Assembly: GCA_963707835.1 (NCBI GenBank)
Contig: CAVPRI010000001.1
Coordinates: 558,001-622,000, forward strand
Origin: Bog-473 sp963707835
GTDB taxonomy: Bacteria; Actinomycetota; Acidimicrobiia; Acidimicrobiales; RAAP-2
Length of the DNA: 64,000 nucleotides
Reading direction: 5' to 3'
Below the pieces are notes generated by a model, which had not been told where the DNA came from, made no database searches, and saw nothing but the letters and a program-made list of their open reading frames with translations. Below, in pieces: positions 8,888 through 16,806 of this stretch. Positions within the stretch are counted from its first letter, which is position 1. Each line of letters opens with the position of its first letter. The position numbers were made by a program, and so were the translations under genes.

Positions 8888-9784
8888 TTACCCAAGTGGG
8901 TATCGGACGATTCTCAAGTGCGTCGATGACATAGTCCGTGGCGCGGTTCGCAGACCACGCAGGACGTGTGGATAGTACGGACGCCGAAAGTGTCCGTAGT
9001 CGAGTGGAAGATCCGTGAACATCGCTGCGTCACCTATACGTTGCCGCTCATCCTGCGCTGCTGTGAATACTCTCATGCGGTCATCAGCCACTCCGCTGAA
9101 TAATTTGCGGGCGACCCGACGCGCCCCTGATTGACCCTCCATCAAGAACTTCCGCAGTTCGCTGTCTGCAGCATTCATGTTCAGATCGCTGATCCTTGTT
9201 GGCGCTCTCTCCTGATCCACGAGATCCTCTAACGGTATGGACATTATGAGAGCCTCGGTTGCAGCATCCCTCGGGCTCTCTCGAGTGAAATCCGCCTGTA
9301 ACGCCGTTAGAACAGAGATGGAGGACCTGTGACAACGCTCGCAGTCGACGGAGTGCTCTGTACAGCCGACACCGCCGCGGAACTCGGGGCTCCCCATGTA
9401 GAGAACATAAGTAGCAGGCACATCAAACATGTCAGACGTCTTGAACAGTCGTGCCATCTGCTCGCCGTTCTTGTAGTCGAACTCGATCGTGAAGGATCCA
9501 TCTGACGGTCGCCGCTTCAGTCGCTTTGCCTGCACGAGCATTCCGAAGGCGTTTCGTTGTAAATCAATCCACCACCAGAGCCAGTCGGCACCTACGGAAG
9601 GCTCCTCGCGCTTGGTAAATGGGGCGTACATCACCTCAGGCCTTGCGGCCTGCCAGACCAATTCCGAAATCGTCTCCTCTTGCCATGTAGTGCCGTCCCG
9701 CTCGCTTCCCCGCATGTGGTCTTCTGCCCTCACCCGAGCACGCTTCAGGGCAGCGCGGATATCTCCATCCCACGGGTTCGTCAC
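8888..9784 (-). CDS. DUF6615-like protein, candidate PD-(D/E)xK nuclease
   Basis: An intact 298-residue protein. Residues 34-40 (WQEETIS), 60-75 (EEPSVGADWLWWWID) and 82-90 (MLVQAKRLK) match the pattern I know from DUF6615: an early Glu, GADW with the acidic residue D67, then Q85-A-K87, which reads as the D...QxK core of a PD-(D/E)xK nuclease. A later cluster C140, H143, C147, C150, H151 could bind zinc. It starts 6 bp after the stop of the upstream gene (9791-10871), so the two are co-transcribed. The downstream 8784-8887 gap holds nothing clear. A restriction or abortive-infection effector is the likeliest role (inference from fold and setting); the substrate is unknown. Confidence 0.6.
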   Translation of the reverse strand: MTNPWDGDIRAALKRARVRAEDHMRGSERDGTTWQEETISELVWQAARPEVMYAPFTKREEPSVGADWLWWWIDLQRNAFGMLVQAKRLKRRPSDGSFTIEFDYKNGEQMARLFKTSDMFDVPATYVLYMGSPEFRGGVGCTEHSVDCERCHRSSISVLTALQADFTRESPRDAATEALIMSIPLEDLVDQERAPTRISDLNMNAADSELRKFLMEGQSGARRVARKLFSGVADDRMRVFTAAQDERQRIGDAAMFTDLPLDYGHFRRPYYPHVLRGLRTAPRTMSSTHLRIVRYPLG

Positions 9785-9790
9785 GATGCT

Positions 9791-10871
9791 TCAGAGCTTC
9801 TCGGCGTCGCCCTGCCCAAGGCCTGATAGATACTCGCCAGCAAGCTCGTTGTGCCGAAACCACTTGGCAACAATGTCACTCCACTCGTCTGTTGAGACCT
9901 CTCCGTCGATGCGGAACACCTTGCGGTAGCGGTTTGCTCGGGCAGCAGTAGGCATCTGATCTTCTGCTCGCTCTTGAAAGTTCTGATCGCTATACATCCT
10001 GACGGCTCCGTCCACATGTACGAATACGTGGCGATCGATATCGCGAATGGAGTGAAGGTAGCGGCACATGTAGCGTCCATCGAGTGCCACCGCGGCGATG
10101 GGAAGCTCTTCCATCTGCACGATCTTTTCGGGGGGATTTCCCATTCGCCAGTACGCGAATAGCGCCTCGAAGTCTCTTGACGAGTCCTGACCATTGGCAT
10201 CTCTATGAACTGTTCGACCCACTTCGTGAGGATCATCAAGCCACTCTTCCGTCAGGTGGGGTCCATACCAATAGTCCTCTTCAATGAATGGTAGGAAGTT
10301 CTGCGCCGGCAGATGCGTCGATGATCGATGCCAAGGCGCAGTGTGTTTCCTGAACGTCCGGCGGCCGAGATGAGAACCCTAAGAACGCGTCGTTGACATT
10401 TGAAGAGAAGGATCGACGCAAGAATTGGTGATAATGAACTGCCCACTCGGCGACGTAGAGGCAGTGACTGTTCGCGTCGAGGGTGTCTACTGCCACCAAC
10501 CCATCATCGTCGAGCAATTCGGCAAGATCCGGAAGATGTTGAAACACCCGGTGTGGTTCCGGGATGGAGTCGTACAGAGCGTCTGGCAGAGCAAAGTACG
10601 GGTTGTGAGTTGCAAGCTCGAGAAGTGCCAATTCAAGGGGTTCACCCTCCAGGTGGAACGGAAGATTTGCTTCCAGAAGGGCTATCTGCTCATCGTCTCG
10701 ATTGTCGCGGAGCCAGGAGCGAAGGGCGGCAAGACTGTCATCGAGTGGTTGAGCCAGTTGGTCAGACATGTCGTGCGACAGGAAGATGGGCGGCACGGCC
10801 ACATCGAGCATCGCTTGAACAAGCTCCGCCAGTCGCGTCGCCGATCGCGCCTCGGATCGCTGGTTCCGCAA
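9791..10871 (-). CDS. Unknown protein, partner of the DUF6615-like nuclease (frameshifted)
   Basis: The N-terminal part (10871 to about 10285) is a Leu/Asp-rich helical protein: LAELVQAMLDVAVPPIFLSHDMSDQLAQPLDDSLAALRSWL, then EANLPFHLEGEPLELALLELATHNPYF and HLPDLAELLDDDGLVAVDTLDA. One base is shifted near 10270, after which the protein continues as NFLPFIEEDYWYGPHL, then EALFAYWRMGNPPEKIVQMEELPIAAVALDGRYMCRYLHSIRDIDRHVFVHVDGAVRMY and ends at 9791. Total about 360 residues. I recognise no family. The C-terminal half looks like a compact alpha/beta domain with a possible sensor or regulatory role. It is the first gene of a two-gene unit with the nuclease candidate and lies next to the element boundary. 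GC is lower than in the chromosome to the right. Confidence 0.65.
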
Positions 10872-10956
10872 GTGTTGATAGTTCAGTTAGTGAGGGTTTT
10901 GCTGTCACGGGCGATCAAAGGTTCTAGCGGGAAGAGGGCGATGTGCGAGATCATTT

Positions 10957-11039
10957 TGGCAATCCATGGCAATCCCGCACAGGGTGAGGTCTTCTGATTC
11001 GAACCGTGCAGGTGGACCTGGCAATCCCTTTGGCAATCT
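10957..11039. repeat. Two pairs of TGGCAATCC direct repeats (candidate integrase arm sites)
   Basis: TGGCAATCC occurs at 10957-10965, 10967-10975 and 11019-11027, and TGGCAATCT at 11031-11039. The copies sit in pairs with 10- and 12-base periods, one helical turn apart, and the pairs are 62 bases apart. They lie 104-186 bases inside the tRNA-derived attachment site. Tyrosine integrases and excisionases bind such short direct repeats as arm-type sites. Confidence 0.6.
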
Positions 11040-11142
11040 AAATGGCGTCACGAGGCCTCACCAGCTATTACCTGACGGATCAGTCATCCCGCCTGAACTG
11101 GAAGGATGTCACCAGATGTCACTAGACAGACGAGCTGAATGC

Positions 11143-11184
11143 GACTACGGATCAGAAGGTTGGGGTTCGAATCCCTCCGAGCGC
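11143..11184 (+). other. Attachment site: 3' half of tRNA-Arg(ACG)
   Basis: The sequence from GACTACGGATCAGAAGG to the acceptor strand CGAGCGC (11178-11184) matches the 3' half of an actinobacterial tRNA-Arg: anticodon loop CTACGGA with ACG at 11147-11149, anticodon 3' stem TCAGA, and TTCGAAT loop. The bases upstream (TGCGA where TCTGA is expected, no D-arm, no 5' acceptor) do not complete a tRNA, so this is a displaced half, the usual trace of integration at a tRNA gene. One G seems missing from the T-stem. The element lies to the left and chromosome to the right. Confidence 0.8.
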
Positions 11185-11190
11185 CGGGCG

Positions 11191-11208
11191 GAACCGTCGC
11201 GACGGTTC
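11191..11208 (+). terminator. Hairpin after the tRNA-Arg half
   Basis: GAACCGTCGCGACGGTTC is a perfect 18-base palindrome that can fold into a 7-bp stem with a CGCG loop, followed by AAAT. It lies 7 bases after the tRNA end and fits the original tRNA terminator left on the chromosomal side of the junction. Confidence 0.6.
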
Positions 11209-11230
11209 AAATCGCCCATTCCGCGAAGGT

Positions 11231-11262
11231 TGAGCGGGTCCAGGGATGAGCGGGTCCAGGGA
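11231..11262. repeat. Tandem duplication of a 16-bp unit
   Basis: TGAGCGGGTCCAGGGA is repeated exactly at 11231-11246 and 11247-11262, directly upstream of the ribosome binding region of the hydrolase gene at 11276. It may be a simple slippage duplication. Confidence 0.7.
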
Positions 11263-11275
11263 GTAGAAAGGTCCG

Positions 11276-12268
11276 ATGTGTGACGACGCCGATCCTCACT
11301 CGTCGACCGGGTCCCCGGTCACGGTCGTCACCGATGTCACCGAGGCGGTGGGACTCAGCGAGGCCTTGCACACCACGGCGTCCGTGTTTCTGCCCGATCC
11401 CGAAATGCTCGCTCGACCATCCGTCGTGGTATTCGGTTTTCCGGGCGCCGGGTACGGCCGCGGGTACTTCTCGATCGAGATGCCGGGCTCGTCTGACTGC
11501 GGGCAGGCGAAATACCACGCCTCCAGGCACGGCTGGATCTTCGTCGCTTGCGACCATCTGGGTGTCGGGGAGAGCAGCCTGCCGGATCCGTCGACGCTGA
11601 CCTTGGAGAAGGTCGCTGCCGCCAATGGGGCGACGGTCCGGCACGTGACGAGCTTGCTGGAAGCCGGATCGCTGAGCAAACGTTTCCCACCGATCGAGGA
11701 CCCGGTACGGGTCGGTCTCGGCCAATCCATGGGCGGCTGCCTGACCATCGTCCTCGAGGGCACCGATCCATGCTTCGATGCCGTGGCGATCCTGGGTTTC
11801 AGTGCCATCCATGCCACCATGCCCTTGCGTGACGGTCACGCTCTGCCCATCGACCCTGAGACTCAGGAGGTCGACCCGAGCGCACTACGAGAGGCCTTGC
11901 GGTGGGCGTTCTTCTCCTCCGACGTGCCGGCGGCGATCGTCGATGCCGACTTGACCCGGTCCGACGCCGACCTGGGGCTGCGGTTGCCGTGGGCCAGCCG
12001 TACGACGCCCGGATGTGTCGAACAGATGCAGATTCCGGCCGTCGTGGCGCGAGAAGCCGCCGCGATCGGGGTGCCGGTCTTTGTCGGAGTCGGCGAGGTC
12101 GATGGCGTGCCCAACCCGAGGGCCGAACCAGGCGCCTACAGCAGCGCTCCAAGCGTCACCGTGGCTGTCGTACCGGGCATGGCCCACATGCACAACTTCG
12201 CGGGCACCCGCACGCAACTTTGGGACCGACTCGCGGCATGGGGGAGCACGGTCAGGCGGGTGGATTGA
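11276..12268 (+). CDS. Alpha/beta-hydrolase fold protein
   Basis: A 330-residue intact protein. The nucleophile elbow is GLGQSMGGC (Ser near residue 151), preceded by an oxyanion-type segment VVVFGFPGAGYGRGYF. The catalytic His is probably in VVPGMAHMHNFAG near residues 302-310 and the acid in VGVGEVDGVPNP. It therefore should hydrolyse an ester, amide or similar bond in the cytoplasm; the substrate is not evident. ATG 11276 has AAAGG at 11267-11271 as a ribosome binding site. It is the first chromosomal gene after the element and is convergent with the formate dehydrogenase gene. The 12269-12384 gap shows no further gene. Confidence 0.75.
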   Translation: MCDDADPHSSTGSPVTVVTDVTEAVGLSEALHTTASVFLPDPEMLARPSVVVFGFPGAGYGRGYFSIEMPGSSDCGQAKYHASRHGWIFVACDHLGVGESSLPDPSTLTLEKVAAANGATVRHVTSLLEAGSLSKRFPPIEDPVRVGLGQSMGGCLTIVLEGTDPCFDAVAILGFSAIHATMPLRDGHALPIDPETQEVDPSALREALRWAFFSSDVPAAIVDADLTRSDADLGLRLPWASRTTPGCVEQMQIPAVVAREAAAIGVPVFVGVGEVDGVPNPRAEPGAYSSAPSVTVAVVPGMAHMHNFAGTRTQLWDRLAAWGSTVRRVD

Positions 12269-12384
12269 GATGTGGAGTGCAGCCATGGAGGCTCGCCGTC
12301 CGTGGCTCTCGATGGCCGTGGTGAGCACCGGCCGCCAGACAAACCGACAAGCGGAGGAGCAGGCTCAGCCCACGGGTGTGACGC

Positions 12385-13584
12385 TTAGCGCGAATAGCGG
12401 GCGGCGTCCTCGGATCCGCCAGTTGTGTTCCCCTCGCCGTAGGAGTGAGCTCCCGTACCGGCCAACCTTCCTCCTTGAACGATGAGGTACTCGTCCCGAA
12501 TCGGGCGGCCTTCGAAGAAGCACTCGAGGATCTCTCGGGTGCCGGCCGCGTAGCGCGCCTGCGCGGACAGAGATGTTCCCGACATGTGTGGAGTCATACC
12601 GTGGTGTGGCATTGTCCTCCACGGGTGATCTTGTGGGGCTGGCTGCGGAAACCACACATCTCCGGCGTATCCGGCCAACTGTCCACTCTCCAGAGCGCGA
12701 ACGATGGCCTCTCGATCACAGATCTTCCCCCTCGCCGTGTTGACGAGGTAAGACCCGCGCCTCATCGTCGAGAGCAGCTCCTCGTCGAACAGCCCCTCTG
12801 TCCCCGGGTAGAGCGGTGCGTTGATAGTGACGACGTCGCAGTTCGGCACCATGGACCGTGCGTCCTCATGGAACGTGAGGCCCAGCTCATTCTCGACTTC
12901 AGGCGACAGTCGGTGCCTGTCTGTGTAGTGAAGTCCCACCTCGAAGGGCTTGAGGCGCTTCAGCACGGCCAAGCCGATTCGCCCGGCGGCCACTGTGCCG
13001 ACTGACATCCCCTCGAGGTCGTACGAGCGTTCGACGCAATCGGCAATGTTCCACCCGCCTCGGACCACCCATCCGTAGGCAGGAATGTAACTCCGCACGA
13101 GGCTGAGAATCATCATCACGACGTGCTCGGAAACGCTGATGCTGTTCGAGTACGTCACTTCGGTCACGGTGATGCCGTTACTCGAGGCGGCCTCCAAGTC
13201 CACGTGGTCCGAGCCAATCCCGGCCGTGATCGCAAGCTTCAGCTTCGGGGCCATGGCGATCCTCTCGGCGGTCAGATACGCCGGCCAGAACGGCTGCGAA
13301 ATGACAACATCCGCATCTGCCAGCTCGCGCTCGAACACTGAGTTCGGCCCGTCCTTGTCGCTGGTCACGACGAAGGTGTGCCCGGCTGACTCCAGGAACC
13401 CACGTAAGCCGAGTTCTCCCGAAACGCTGCCCAGCAGCTCACCCGGTGCAAAGTCAATCGCCCGGGGTGTTGGCGTTGTCTGACCACCAGGGTACGAGGT
13501 GATGGTGGGTATCGACTCCCTGGCGTAATCCTTTGGGTACCCATTCACGGGGTCTTCGTAGAGCACGCAAAGTACCTTCGCCAT
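12385..13584 (-). CDS. fdh: NAD-dependent formate dehydrogenase
   Basis: The 399-residue product matches the D-specific 2-hydroxyacid dehydrogenase-type formate dehydrogenases, which oxidise formate to CO2 with reduction of NAD+. Landmarks are VVISQPFWPAYLT, YSNSISVSEHVVMMIL (with the substrate Asn), the nucleotide fold GTVAAGRIGLAVL, HYTDRHRL (Asp-Arg pair that favours NAD over NADP), NTARGKICDREAIV (catalytic Arg) and TPHMSGTSLSAQARYA (catalytic His). Length equals the roughly 400 residues of the methylotroph enzymes. The gene is followed by a crotonase gene on the same strand 66 bp upstream of its start. It may supply NADH from C1 released in local catabolism, or detoxify formate (inference). 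Confidence 0.95.
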   Translation of the reverse strand: MAKVLCVLYEDPVNGYPKDYARESIPTITSYPGGQTTPTPRAIDFAPGELLGSVSGELGLRGFLESAGHTFVVTSDKDGPNSVFERELADADVVISQPFWPAYLTAERIAMAPKLKLAITAGIGSDHVDLEAASSNGITVTEVTYSNSISVSEHVVMMILSLVRSYIPAYGWVVRGGWNIADCVERSYDLEGMSVGTVAAGRIGLAVLKRLKPFEVGLHYTDRHRLSPEVENELGLTFHEDARSMVPNCDVVTINAPLYPGTEGLFDEELLSTMRRGSYLVNTARGKICDREAIVRALESGQLAGYAGDVWFPQPAPQDHPWRTMPHHGMTPHMSGTSLSAQARYAAGTREILECFFEGRPIRDEYLIVQGGRLAGTGAHSYGEGNTTGGSEDAARYSR

Positions 13585-13649
13585 TGTGATCTATATCCCT
13601 TCGGTCACGTGGGGAACGCAGACGTCCGCACGGTCGACATGAGAGATGC

Positions 13650-14555
13650 TCAGTGGGGCGGCGCGGCGTCCCGCACTGCACGTTCGAAATTCTGCTCGAC
13701 CTGACCCCAGTGCTGACCCGTCATCGCGGTGCCTTCGGGGACCTCGACGACAGCACCGAGCATCTCGTGAGCCATCTGGAACGCGGCCTGGTCCGCGTGG
13801 ACCTTCAGCCACCGCCTCCGAATGATCTGTTTGGCCATGAGCCTCCCCAGGGGCGGCATCGTCGCGATCTCCTCGGCGATCTCCCATGCCCGTGGCAGGA
13901 GTCGGTCCCGTGGCAGGACCTCGTTCACGAGCCCGAGATCGAGAGCCTCCGCCGCATTGATCGGGGCACTCCGATACAGGTAGTACGCCGCCCGCTTCAC
14001 GCCGATCAGCTCCTGCAGGACGAAGGCAAGCCCGTCGCCGGGGGCGGTCCCGAGGGCGCAGTGGGACTCCTGGAAGACCGCGTCGTCCGAACACAACGTG
14101 ATGTCGCAGAGCAGGCCCGTGGCGAAATGGAAAGGGGCCGGCCCGTTGATCGCCCCGATCGTCGGGATGTCGAAGCTGAACAGGAAGTTCTCCGTGTTCT
14201 TCACGGCGTCGAGGTAGGTCTGACCGGTTCGCCGACCCGATGGCAGGCGGCCGGCGGGCGCTGAGATGCCGGCGTTCGACGGCGGTTTGAGCCAGCGATC
14301 GCCCGTGCCCGTCAGGATCAGCACGGCGTTCTCGGGGTCGGAACCGACGTCGCGCCAGGCACGGTTCCATGCGTCGTACGACGACCCTGCGGCGCCGTGC
14401 ACGCCGTCACCACCGGCGGGGCCGCCTCGAGTGTGGAACGCCATCTGGAGGATGCCGCCCCGGCGCTCGAAGAGGAACGTGTCGCGGTACTTCTCGGCAT
14501 ACTCCGAGAGAGTCAGGTACGGAACCGGAATCAACCCATCCGTGTCTGGGCTCAT
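13650..14555 (-). CDS. Enoyl-CoA hydratase/isomerase family protein
   Basis: A 301-residue crotonase-fold protein. The start is taken at ATG 14555, just after GGGGGG, rather than at 14594. Conserved parts are ENAVLILTGTGDRWLKP, IPTIGAINGPAPFHFATGLLCDITLCSDDAVFQESH (oxyanion-hole and second active-site loop, with Glu in FQESH) and ALGTAPGDGLAFVLQELIG. The usual hydratase Glu-Glu pair is not complete, so the reaction could be hydration, isomerisation or hydrolysis of a CoA-like substrate. Some proteins of this type (6-oxocamphor hydrolase-like) act on diketones. It lies directly upstream of the formate dehydrogenase gene and may share its transcript. Confidence 0.85.
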   Translation of the reverse strand: MSPDTDGLIPVPYLTLSEYAEKYRDTFLFERRGGILQMAFHTRGGPAGGDGVHGAAGSSYDAWNRAWRDVGSDPENAVLILTGTGDRWLKPPSNAGISAPAGRLPSGRRTGQTYLDAVKNTENFLFSFDIPTIGAINGPAPFHFATGLLCDITLCSDDAVFQESHCALGTAPGDGLAFVLQELIGVKRAAYYLYRSAPINAAEALDLGLVNEVLPRDRLLPRAWEIAEEIATMPPLGRLMAKQIIRRRWLKVHADQAAFQMAHEMLGAVVEVPEGTAMTGQHWGQVEQNFERAVRDAAPPH

Positions 14556-14720
14556 CGCCCCCCCCTCAGCCAAAGCCGCTCTCTTCGGCAGCAAACACGC
14601 AGGCTAGCCAAGGACCTTTCCCACGGCAACGGTGGGGCCACTTGACTCTGACGATTCTGGGTGGTGCGCTTGTCCGAGGCAGCGAGCGGGCGCTGTCATG
14701 GGAACGACGGAAGGATGCGT

Positions 14721-15197
14721 GTGGCAGACGATTTTCGGAAGGACGCCGACGCGGTCGCCGCCCTGACTCCGGCGCAGCACGCCGTGACGCAACAGGGTGC
14801 GACCGAGCCGGCCTTCGACAACGAATTCTGGGACAAGAAGGAGGCCGGGATCTATGTCGACATCGTCTCGGGAGAGCCCCTGTTCGCCTCGACCCGGAAA
14901 TTCGACAGCGGATGCGGTTGGCCGAGCTTCACCCTTCCACTCGAGGTTGGCAACGTGGTTGAGCGCGAGGACAGGAGCCACGGGATGACCAGGACCGAGG
15001 TCCGATCGGCCCACGGGGACAGCCACCTCGGTCATGTCTTTGCGGACGGGCCGCCCGAAGACGGGGGCCTGCGCTACTGCATCAACTCAGCCGCCCTGCG
15101 CTTCGTGCCCTACGAGGACCTCGAAACCGAGGGGTACGGTGAGTACGAGAGGGTCTTCGACGATGCCGTGGCCGGGGGAGGGCAGTCCGATGAGTGA
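14721..15197 (+). CDS. msrB: Peptide-methionine (R)-S-oxide reductase MsrB
   Basis: The protein reduces the R-epimer of methionine sulfoxide. GTG 14721 is favoured over 14661 because GGAAGG lies 6 bases upstream; it gives 158 residues. Motifs are FWDKKEAGIYVDIVSGEPLF, FDSGCGWPSF, SHLGHVFADGP and RYCINSAALRF, the last with the catalytic Cys. Both CxxC zinc pairs of the zinc-type MsrB are absent (VDIVSGE and EVRSAHGDSH stand at those places), so it is the zinc-free form. Its stop at 15195-15197 overlaps the msrA start at 15190 by 8 bases, so translation is coupled. Confidence 0.95.
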   Translation: MADDFRKDADAVAALTPAQHAVTQQGATEPAFDNEFWDKKEAGIYVDIVSGEPLFASTRKFDSGCGWPSFTLPLEVGNVVEREDRSHGMTRTEVRSAHGDSHLGHVFADGPPEDGGLRYCINSAALRFVPYEDLETEGYGEYERVFDDAVAGGGQSDE

Positions 15198-15720
15198 GCG
15201 CACCGAGAAGGCGATCCTGGCCGGCGGGTGCTTCTGGGGCATGCAGGACCTCATCCGCAAGCGCCCCGGAGTGCTCTCGACCCGGGTCGGCTACAGCGGC
15301 GGTGACGTGCCGAACGCCACCTATGGCAACCATGGCACCCACGCCGAGGCGATCGAGATCACCTTCGATCCCGAGCAGACCTCGTACCGCGACATCCTGG
15401 AGTTCTTCTTCCAGATTCACGACCCCACGACACGCAACCGCCAGGGGAACGACGTCGGCACGAGTTACCGCTCGGCCATCTTCTACGTCGACGACCAGCA
15501 GCGCCGGATCGCCGAGGACACCATCGCCGATGTGGAGGCGTCGGGACTCTGGCCGGGCAAGGTCGTGACCGAGGTCACCCCCGTGGGCCCGTTCTGGGAG
15601 GCCGAGCCCGAGCACCAGGACTATCTCGAGCGCTACCCCAACGGCTACACCTGTCACTTCCCCCGTGCGGGGTGGGTACTGCCCAGGCGGAGCGGGAACG
15701 TCACGCACGCAGTGGATTGA
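15190..15720 (+). CDS. msrA: Peptide-methionine (S)-S-oxide reductase MsrA
   Basis: A 176-residue enzyme reducing the S-epimer of methionine sulfoxide. The catalytic motif AGGCFWGMQDL is at residues 11-21; RVGYSGGDVPNATYGNHGTHAEAIEITFDPE and FFFQIHDPTTRNRQGNDVGTSYRSAIF follow, as in all MsrA proteins. No recycling Cys is present in the C-terminal tail, so reduction may use a different thiol partner. The ATG at 15190 lies inside the end of msrB, and the next gene (pirin) starts 52 bp downstream, so msrB, msrA and pirin may be one oxidative-stress unit. Confidence 0.95.
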   Translation: MSERTEKAILAGGCFWGMQDLIRKRPGVLSTRVGYSGGDVPNATYGNHGTHAEAIEITFDPEQTSYRDILEFFFQIHDPTTRNRQGNDVGTSYRSAIFYVDDQQRRIAEDTIADVEASGLWPGKVVTEVTPVGPFWEAEPEHQDYLERYPNGYTCHFPRAGWVLPRRSGNVTHAVD

Positions 15721-15772
15721 GCGAGGAGCGGTCGCCATGGGAGTGACCGGCGAAGACCGATGGGAGGCATCG

Positions 15773-16783
15773 ATGCCCGCTATCACGATCAATGATGTGT
15801 CGCAGTTGCCGAAGATCTCCGCGCTCGACCGGGACCGTGCCTCCGAGCGCCTGGTGAGATCGGTCACCACCGCCCCCAGTGGACTCGAGGGAGAGGGTTT
15901 CCCGGTCCGCCGGGCGTTCGCCGGTCTGAGTCTGCGTGAGCTCGATCCCTTCGTCCACATGGACCAGATGGGTGAAGTGGAGTATGCGCCCGGGGAACCG
16001 AAGGGGACACCGTGGCATCCTCATCGCGGCTTCGAGACGGTGACGTACATGATCGACGGGACGTTCGCCCACCAGGACTCCCAGGGCGGCGGAGGTCTGA
16101 TCACGGACGGGGCCACGCAGTGGATGACTGCGGGTGGCGGCATCTTGCACATCGAGACGCCACCCGAGCGGCTCGTGGTCTCCGGGGGCCTGTTCCACGG
16201 CATCCAGCTCTGGGTGAACCTACCGGCCAAGGACAAGATGATCCCTCCGGCCTATCAGGGACTCGAGGCCGACGATGTCGTCTTGCTGTCCTCGGGCGAC
16301 CGGGGTGCGCTCTTGCGGGTGATCGCCGGCGACATCGATGGCCACCGCGGCCCCGGCTCGACCCACACGCCGATGGCGCTGATGCACGTCTCGGTGTCCC
16401 CTGGGGCACTGGTCGAGCTCCCTTGGAATCGGGGGTTCAACGCCCTCGTCTACGTGCTGGCTGGCTCTGGCAGAGTCGGAAGCGAGGGCCGCCCGATTCG
16501 GTCCGGTCAGCTGGCGTCGTTCGGCCCGGGGGACTTCATCGCCGTCAGGGCCGACGATGCTCAGGACTCGCGCACCAAAGTCCTCGAAGTCCTCGTTCTT
16601 GGCGGACAGCCGATTGGAGAGCCGGTGGAGCACTACGGGCCCTTCGTCATGAACACCCGGGACGAGATCGTGCAGGCCCTCGAGGACTTCGAGGCAGGGC
16701 GGTTGGGAACGGTTCCGCCGAACACGCTCATGCCTCACGTGCCAGACCCCGATCCCGTGCGCGCCGAGCACACGGGCATCTGA
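15773..16783 (+). CDS. Pirin family protein
   Basis: A 336-residue bicupin. ATG 15773 is chosen because GGGAGG lies 6 bases upstream. The N-terminal cupin has the metal-binding set PWHPHRGFETVTY and GILHIETP; FVHMDQMGEVEY and LFHGIQLWVNLPAKDKMIPPAYQ are further pirin signatures. Bacterial pirins bind iron and some oxidise flavonoids such as quercetin, while others modulate redox metabolism. The C-terminal cupin (residues 215-290) has the normal length but weak metal ligands. It follows msrA and precedes an SDR gene by 23 bp, consistent with one transcript. Confidence 0.9.
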   Translation: MPAITINDVSQLPKISALDRDRASERLVRSVTTAPSGLEGEGFPVRRAFAGLSLRELDPFVHMDQMGEVEYAPGEPKGTPWHPHRGFETVTYMIDGTFAHQDSQGGGGLITDGATQWMTAGGGILHIETPPERLVVSGGLFHGIQLWVNLPAKDKMIPPAYQGLEADDVVLLSSGDRGALLRVIAGDIDGHRGPGSTHTPMALMHVSVSPGALVELPWNRGFNALVYVLAGSGRVGSEGRPIRSGQLASFGPGDFIAVRADDAQDSRTKVLEVLVLGGQPIGEPVEHYGPFVMNTRDEIVQALEDFEAGRLGTVPPNTLMPHVPDPDPVRAEHTGI

Positions 16784-16806
16784 GACGTGCAGATCACCGA
16801 GACCTG

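Noticed and set aside
10957..11039. CRISPR-like array
   Set aside because: Repeats are only 9 bases long with spacing of 1 to 43 bases, and there are no cas genes; the arrangement fits recombinase sites.
11130..11184. Complete tRNA gene
   Set aside because: Only the anticodon 3' half, T-arm and 3' acceptor are present; there is no D-arm and the 5' anticodon stem does not pair.
12445..13483. Plus-strand frames over the formate dehydrogenase
   Set aside because: They are antisense to an intact enzyme with full family motifs and have no domain of their own.
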